From positions 1 through 11,243 of the forward strand of contig JANXYT010000442.1 in NCBI GenBank assembly GCA_025355915.1: a stretch of 11,243 nucleotides of DNA. The letters run 5' to 3'. This document shows, piece after piece, positions 7,532 through 11,243 of this stretch. A program made the translations under genes and the position numbers. The first letter of the stretch is position 1. Each line of letters starts with the position of its first letter. The DNA is from Holophagaceae bacterium. GTDB taxonomy: Bacteria > Acidobacteriota > Holophagae > Holophagales > Holophagaceae. Below the pieces are notes generated by a model that saw only the letters and a list, made by a program, of their open reading frames with translations, did not search any database and was not told the origin of the DNA.

Positions 7532-7611
7532 TCGAAAAAAGGAGTGTAGTCTTAAAACCGACCGGCTATCGGTTTTGTTTTTGCTGCCTCCTTCTCATCT
7601 GTGGGCCATCC
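7532..7611. promoter_or_regulatory. Divergent promoter region of the repressor operon and dmeF
   Basis: This 80-bp A+T-richer gap must hold the promoters for both directions. I see no convincing -35/-10 pair. On the minus strand TACACT (complement of 7543-7548) is a possible -10, which would put the transcript start almost at the repressor ATG, in keeping with its lack of a ribosome site. On the plus strand the dmeF ATG is also without a clear Shine-Dalgarno sequence. Confidence 0.55.
7554..7576. promoter_or_regulatory. Palindromic candidate operator between the repressor gene and dmeF
   Basis: AAAACCGA (7554-7561) and TCGGTTTT (7569-7576) form a perfect 8+8 bp inverted repeat around the 7-base spacer ccggcta. 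It lies centrally in the 80-bp gap between two divergent genes, 22 bp from the repressor start and 35 bp from the dmeF start, where bound dimeric repressor could block both promoters. It does not match the TACAnnTGTA core of CopY boxes. Binding by the adjacent BlaI-like protein is inferred from position and symmetry only. Confidence 0.6.
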
Positions 7612-8568
7612 ATGAACCACTCCGACTCCGCCCCGCCCATCCACACCCACATCTTTGACTCCGGCAACCAGGCCGGAGAGAGAGGAACCCGGCTGGTCGT
7701 GGTCATCACCGCCCTGATGATGGTGGTGGAGATCATCGCCGGATGGTGGTTCAACTCCATGGCTCTCTTAGCGGATGGCTGGCACATGAGTTCCCATGCC
7801 GTGGCCATCGGCTTGAGTGCCTTCGCCTATGCCATGGCCAGGCGTCACGCCCAGGATCATCGCTTCGCCTTCGGCACGTGGAAGATCGAGATTCTCGCCG
7901 GTTTCGCCAGTGCCTTGTTCCTGCTCGGGGTGGCGGCATGGATGGTGGCCGGGTCCGTGGAGCGGCTGTTCGATCCCAAGCCCATCCACTACCGCGAGGC
8001 CATCATCGTGGCCATCGTGGGCCTCGCCGTGAACGTGGCTTGCGCCCTCATCCTCGGCCAAGCCCACGGCCATGGACACGATCAACACCATGCCCACGAT
8101 GAGGGAGGCCACCATCACGACCTCAATCTCCGGTCCGCCTACCTTCATGTCATCGCCGACGCGGCCACCTCCGTGCTCGCCATCGCAGCCCTGGCGGGTG
8201 GCATGGTGTTCGGGTGGGCCTGGCTGGACCCCGTCATGGGCTTCGCCGGAGCCATCCTGGTGGCCGTCTGGGCCAAGGGTCTGCTGCGCGACTCATCCCG
8301 TGTCCTCCTCGATGCAGAAATGGACCGTCCCGTGGTCGAGGAGATCCGGGAGGCCATCTCGACTCAGCCTCATTGGGGCCGGGAGACTCAGATCCTGGAT
8401 CTCCACGTCTGGCGCGTCGGGAAGGGCAGCTACGCCTGCATCCTGGCTCTGGCCGGCCAGCACCCACGATTGACGGTTGAATCAGTACGGCAGTGCCTCG
8501 CGGTCCACGAGGAGGTCGCTCATCTCACGGTAGAAATTCACGCATCGGCAGGGAACGGCCATCCGTGA
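7612..8568 (+). CDS. dmeF: Cation diffusion facilitator, Co(II)/Ni(II) efflux transporter DmeF type
   Basis: Exports divalent cations from cytoplasm to periplasm in exchange for protons. 318 aa from ATG 7612; an upstream in-frame ATG at 7510 would overlap the divergent repressor gene and add an implausible 34-residue leader, so I reject it. DmeF features are present: the His-containing N-terminus IHTHIFD (10-16), the TM2 metal site LLADGWHMSSHA (D55, H58, H62), RFAFGTWKIEILAGF, a cytoplasmic His-rich loop between TM4 and TM5 (152-169, nine His), and the TM5 motif LRSAYLHVIADAATSVLA with H179 and D183. The C-terminal cytoplasmic domain (about 225-312) contains LDLHVWRVGKG. The family's known substrates are Co and Ni, but CDF specificity can vary, so Zn cannot be excluded. 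Divergent from the repressor and followed by a strong terminator, it is a single-gene unit. Confidence 0.9.
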   Translation: MNHSDSAPPIHTHIFDSGNQAGERGTRLVVVITALMMVVEIIAGWWFNSMALLADGWHMSSHAVAIGLSAFAYAMARRHAQDHRFAFGTWKIEILAGFASALFLLGVAAWMVAGSVERLFDPKPIHYREAIIVAIVGLAVNVACALILGQAHGHGHDQHHAHDEGGHHHDLNLRSAYLHVIADAATSVLAIAALAGGMVFGWAWLDPVMGFAGAILVAVWAKGLLRDSSRVLLDAEMDRPVVEEIREAISTQPHWGRETQILDLHVWRVGKGSYACILALAGQHPRLTVESVRQCLAVHEEVAHLTVEIHASAGNGHP

Positions 8569-8607
8569 ATGGCGAACCAAATTGGAAGACAGGCTTTGCG
8601 CCGATCC

Positions 8608-8647
8608 CCAAAACAGAAGCGGCGCTCGCGCGCCGCTTCTGTTTTGG
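8608..8647. terminator. Bidirectional terminator hairpin between convergent genes
   Basis: An 18-bp perfect inverted repeat: CCAAAACAGAAGCGGCGC (8608-8625), loop tcgc, complementary arm 8630-8647. The GC-rich stem centre is flanked by A runs on the left and T runs on the right (AAAACAG/CTGTTTT), so it can act as an intrinsic terminator in both directions. It sits 39 bp after the dmeF stop and 14 bp from the end of the convergent DUF4382 gene. Confidence 0.88.
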
Positions 8648-8661
8648 AGCCAGGAATGGTC

Positions 8662-10326
8662 TCAGAATCCTGTGAACACCACCACCGCATAGGCCGCGAA
8701 GCTGCCATCGGGCTTGGGCACCACGGCCACCCGCGTCTTGGCGGGGGCGACGAGCTTGGTGGCCCAGGCGCTCACGGGAATGGGGGTGACCGTCACCACC
8801 CCGGACTGGTTCACCACTTCCAGCACCGCCGGCTGCATGCCCACGGTGGTGTTCAGGCTCACCGTGATGGTCTGGCTGGCGGCGGTGGAGTTGGTGAAGG
8901 TGAAGCCGAGCTGGCCGCCGTTATACGAGCTGCTGATGGTGCCCTGGGGCAGCGCCACGGGCAGGAAGATGGCGCTGCTGGCGTCCCAGGTGCTGGTGCC
9001 GCCGTTCCACAGCAGGTCGCTCACGCCCTGCACCCGCACATCCCCGGCCCCGGTGACGGCGGCGGCGAAGGTGCCTGCGCTGGTGGACGTCGCGCCCGGG
9101 AAGCCGAGATACCACCAGGTGAAGGGATTGGCATAGGCGTGGGCCCGATCACCAGCCAGCAGGTGTTGGTAGGTGAACGCCGTGGCCGTGGCCGCCTTGA
9201 TCACGCCACCATCCACCGCCCGCTGGATGTTCACGGACTTGGCGTGCATGGGCACCTGGAGCGGATCCTTCACTTCCACCTGGACCTTGAACCCGGTCCA
9301 CACATTGGCGAGGAGCGCCTGGCCCGTGCCGAGGGTCTGGCTCGTCTGGAACGTGAAGGTGGTGTCCGTATCGATGGCGATGGCCCGAGGCAGGCCGACG
9401 TTGGTGCTGACCAGCAGTTTGTTATTGGCGCCATCCACGCCCACCACATGGCCCTCGGGGGTCCAGCCCGGCAGGGCGGTGGCGCCGTACCAGACCCGCA
9501 CCGCCCAGATGCCGCCATCCGGCTGCATGCGCAGCTTGACCAGTGCATTCTTGCCCGCGGTCAGGCCCGCGAGGCTGCCCACGACCTTGGCATCCGCGTC
9601 GAAGAACCAGGCGCCGGAGTCCACGTTCACGGTGAGATCGTTGCCGCTGTCCGTGTGCATGACGAAGCTGGAGGTCCCCACCGAGGCGATGGTGCCGCGC
9701 CGGTGGCGGAACATCAGCTGGCCCATGCCCATCATGCCGTTCGCGTTGGGGCGGTGCTTCACCTGCAGGTTCATCACCCAATCGCCGTTGGGCAGCTGCA
9801 CCAGGAAGAGGGGATGGCCCAGGTCGAAATCCACCTGCACGGCGTTGCTGCCGGTGGCCGTCACCACCAGGTCCGCGCTGAGGCCCACCAGAACACTGGC
9901 CCCCGCCACATGCACCTGGCTGCTGGGAACGGTGGTCCCGTCAGCCTTCACGAGGTTGACACTGGTGGGGTCGATGGTGATGCGCAGCGCGTCATAGGTG
10001 CCCACGGGAAGCTGAGCCGTGGCGAGCAACTCGCCCACGCTATCGAGATCCACGAGGTTGATCTTGGCCGTGGCGCCCTCAAAGGCCACCACCTCCTTGG
10101 TATGGTCGGCCTTGTTGAGCAGGGTCACCTTGGTGACCACCACCTCGACGGCGGACCACTGATCCGAGGGTGCATCGGTCAGGATGATCGAGGTCGCCCC
10201 GGTGGGGGTCGGCGTCGCCGCCGTCGTGACCGGGTTCGAAGCGCTTCCCCCGCAGGCCAGGGACAGGGCCAGGGTGGTGAGGGCGGGGACCGCCAGCAGG
10301 GAGAGGGTGCGGAATGCAGGACGCAT
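8662..10326 (-). CDS. DUF4382 domain-containing lipoprotein, function unknown
   Basis: 554 aa from ATG 10326. This start is favoured over an upstream one at 10383 because GGAG stands 6 bases before it (complement of 10333-10336) and it opens directly into a signal sequence, MRPAFRTLSLLAVPALTTLA, ending in SLAC with Cys25 as probable lipidation site. A Thr/Pro-rich linker (about 32-43) leads to a DUF4382 domain (about 43-192) recognisable from ATSIILTDAPSDQWSAVEVV, the KVTLL segment, and PVGTYDALRITI. The remaining 360 residues are rich in Val, Thr, Gly and Ala in alternating hydrophobic patterns, suggesting further beta-sandwich or repeated beta domains; I recognise no enzyme motif. DUF4382 proteins are secreted or surface lipoproteins of unknown role. 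Transcribed alone, with a terminator beyond its 3' end; no link to metal efflux is visible. Confidence 0.85.
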   Translation of the reverse strand: MRPAFRTLSLLAVPALTTLALSLACGGSASNPVTTAATPTPTGATSIILTDAPSDQWSAVEVVVTKVTLLNKADHTKEVVAFEGATAKINLVDLDSVGELLATAQLPVGTYDALRITIDPTSVNLVKADGTTVPSSQVHVAGASVLVGLSADLVVTATGSNAVQVDFDLGHPLFLVQLPNGDWVMNLQVKHRPNANGMMGMGQLMFRHRRGTIASVGTSSFVMHTDSGNDLTVNVDSGAWFFDADAKVVGSLAGLTAGKNALVKLRMQPDGGIWAVRVWYGATALPGWTPEGHVVGVDGANNKLLVSTNVGLPRAIAIDTDTTFTFQTSQTLGTGQALLANVWTGFKVQVEVKDPLQVPMHAKSVNIQRAVDGGVIKAATATAFTYQHLLAGDRAHAYANPFTWWYLGFPGATSTSAGTFAAAVTGAGDVRVQGVSDLLWNGGTSTWDASSAIFLPVALPQGTISSSYNGGQLGFTFTNSTAASQTITVSLNTTVGMQPAVLEVVNQSGVVTVTPIPVSAWATKLVAPAKTRVAVVPKPDGSFAAYAVVVFTGF

Positions 10327-10342
10327 GGGAATCTCCAGGGGT

Positions 10343-10358
10343 CGGAGCCGAGGCTCCG
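10343..10358 (-). promoter_or_regulatory. Hairpin in the 5' leader of the DUF4382 gene
   Basis: CGGAGCC (10343-10349) and GGCTCCG (10352-10358) are perfect 7-bp arms with a 2-base spacer (in practice a 6-bp stem or CTCG-type tetraloop). It ends about 6 bases upstream of the GGAG ribosome site of the lipoprotein gene, where it could affect mRNA stability or ribosome access. Chance is possible in GC-rich DNA. Confidence 0.35.
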
Positions 10359-10464
10359 GAGAGGGTGGTGGGGAACCAGACACCTCACTGACCCGGTCTC
10401 ACCGCAAAGGGTTGATCGGTGAATTTGAAGGGCCCATCCGAGCCTCGCCTTGCGACACTTGTTC

Positions 10465-11088
10465 ATGGCCACCACCCTGCGGGACCTTCTTATCCAGCGC
10501 GCGGCGCGGCTGCAGGACCGGCCTGCCCTCACGGCGCCGGCGTGGGGCACCTTGAGCTACGCCCAGCTCCGCAACCGGGCCGAGGGCGTGGCCCTGGGCC
10601 TTCTGGCCGACGAGCCCGCTGCAGCGGTGTTCAGTGCCACCGGAACGGCCTGGGACTGGATCGCCGAGCTGGCTGCCGCTGCCTCGGGCCTGGCCTGGGA
10701 TGCAACCGGGCAGGCCGTGCCTTCCGAGGTGCTGGGTGGGCCGCGCTCCAACCATGAAGCCGGGCGCGGTCCCTACCACGCCCGGGAGCAGGTCGTGCAG
10801 GCATCCACCTTGTTCGTGCCAGGCCTGGATCAAGGCGAGCTCATGGCCCGGCTCCGGCGGCTCAATGTCCAGCTCGGGTGGGACCACGCCACGCAGGTAG
10901 CTCTGCCCCTGATCAGTCTCGGTGACGCCCCGGTCCGCGCCGCCCTGTGGAGCGCCCTCTATGCGGGCGGACATGCCGTGCTGCAGGTGGATCCCCCTGT
11001 GCCCACCGGCCTGTGGTCTCGCTTCCGGCAACCGGACCTTTCCTGGGATCCGGCCCCCTTCAGGAAGCTCTGGGACGAGGGGTCCTGA
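10465..11088 (+). CDS. Short AMP-binding (ANL superfamily)-like protein lacking the catalytic P-loop
   Basis: 207 aa from ATG 10465; an in-frame TTG at 10450 is an alternative, and neither has a clear ribosome site. Residues 4-50 (LRDLLIQRAARLQDRPAL...LSYAQLRNRAEGVALGLL) look like the N-terminus of acyl-CoA synthetases and adenylation domains. Residues about 125-178 (LMARLRRLNVQLGW...QVALPLISLGDAPVRAALWSALYAGGHAVLQ) resemble the segment that follows the ATP-binding loop in those enzymes. Where the TSGTTGxPKG-type P-loop is expected the chain reads ASTLFVPGLDQGE, and everything past the first subdomain of a 500-residue enzyme is absent. It therefore cannot be a normal synthetase. The frame is intact with no visible frameshift, so it may be a conserved degenerate family rather than fresh decay. 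Function unknown; divergent from the DUF4382 gene. Confidence 0.65.
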   Translation: MATTLRDLLIQRAARLQDRPALTAPAWGTLSYAQLRNRAEGVALGLLADEPAAAVFSATGTAWDWIAELAAAASGLAWDATGQAVPSEVLGGPRSNHEAGRGPYHAREQVVQASTLFVPGLDQGELMARLRRLNVQLGWDHATQVALPLISLGDAPVRAALWSALYAGGHAVLQVDPPVPTGLWSRFRQPDLSWDPAPFRKLWDEGS

Positions 11089-11164
11089 TCCGCCGCGGCC
11101 TAATACTAATTAGCGTTCAATGATATAGAAGCTATCCATTGGAACCCGGTAAGGCTACGGGTTC
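11089..11164. other. A+T-richer convergent junction with an inverted repeat
   Basis: Follows the stop of the AMP-binding-like gene. Bases 11101-11140 are markedly A+T-rich for this window. GAACCCG (11142-11148) and CGGGTTC (11158-11164) form perfect 7-bp arms around a 9-base loop, but there is no T-run directly after them. It may be a weak terminator or part of the coding sequence of the possible minus-strand gene. No tRNA fold is apparent. Confidence 0.3.
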
Positions 11165-11243
11165 GTTCGAGGTCGAATTCCAAGGCGCGCAGGCCGGTAC
11201 ACAGAACATTCACGACTGCACGCATGTCCCGGAACACGGTGTT
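11105..11243 (-). CDS. Possible 3' end of an unidentified gene entering from the right edge
   Basis: On the minus strand one frame is open from the window edge to TAG at 11105-11107, 45 codons; the other two minus frames are stopped. The peptide includes VFRDMRAVVNVLCTGL and ends GFQWIASISLNAN. I recognise no family. The composition drops sharply in G+C near its end compared with neighbouring genes, which could mark a horizontally acquired or mobile-element gene. At this length an open frame can occur by chance. Confidence 0.3.

Noticed and set aside
7510..7611. Extended N-terminus for dmeF from an upstream ATG
   Set aside because: It would cross the operator palindrome and overlap the repressor start, and the added residues are unlike DmeF N-termini. 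The ATG at 7612 begins directly at the His-containing DmeF start.
8569..10422. A 617-codon plus-strand open frame opposite the DUF4382 lipoprotein gene
   Set aside because: His/Gly-rich nonsense product; it also runs through the perfect terminator hairpin, whereas the minus-strand gene has a ribosome site and signal peptide.
10399..11031. A 210-codon minus-strand open frame opposite the AMP-binding-like gene
   Set aside because: No recognisable motifs; the plus-strand product shows ANL-like segments in order. Kept as a minor doubt because the plus-strand gene is itself degenerate.
11142..11164. tRNA gene suggested by the GGTTCGTTCGAGGTCGAATTCC-like stretch near the right edge
   Set aside because: The GTTCG-containing bases do not fit into a cloverleaf with acceptor and anticodon arms of proper spacing.

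Overview
The window is a GC-rich (roughly two-thirds G+C), gene-dense stretch of a Gram-negative chromosome. Evidence for a double membrane is an RND tripartite efflux system with its outer-membrane factor and two predicted lipoproteins. High G+C together with a DUF4382 lipoprotein and a BlaI/M56 regulator pair would fit an Acidobacteriota/Holophagae (Geothrix-like) genome, but this is a guess from gene content; no rRNA or other phylogenetic marker is present.

Left two-thirds (1-7531, all minus strand, read right to left): a probable five-gene metal-efflux operon. It runs repressor of the BlaI/MecI/CopY family (7531-7118), M56 (BlaR1-like) membrane metalloprotease (7118-6162), CzcC/TolC-type outer-membrane factor (6033-4786), CzcB/CusB-type membrane-fusion lipoprotein (4789-3206), and HME-RND pump (3086 to beyond the left edge). 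Two of the junctions overlap by a few bases (repressor/protease, outer-membrane factor/fusion protein). The other two carry copies of the same two-hairpin, REP-like intergenic repeat.

Centre (7532-8647): an 80-bp divergent intergenic region with a perfect 8+8 bp palindrome, the best candidate for the repressor's operator. On the plus strand follows a DmeF-type Co(II)/Ni(II) cation diffusion facilitator. An 18-bp perfect-stem bidirectional terminator closes this block.

Right part (8662-11243): a minus-strand DUF4382 lipoprotein, a divergent plus-strand short protein resembling a catalytically empty fragment of an AMP-binding (ANL) enzyme, and an A+T-richer 155-bp edge with a possible minus-strand gene end.

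How it may work together: DmeF would move metal from cytoplasm to periplasm and the RND complex would expel it across the outer membrane. The most interesting point is control. The repressor has no cysteine, so it lacks the CopY metal site. The M56 protease has no beta-lactam sensor domain but has a loop with six His and two Cys, in the position equivalent to BlaR1's extracellular L2 loop. This suggests a metal-sensing version of the BlaR1/BlaI proteolytic switch that governs both efflux units. This is inference, not shown.
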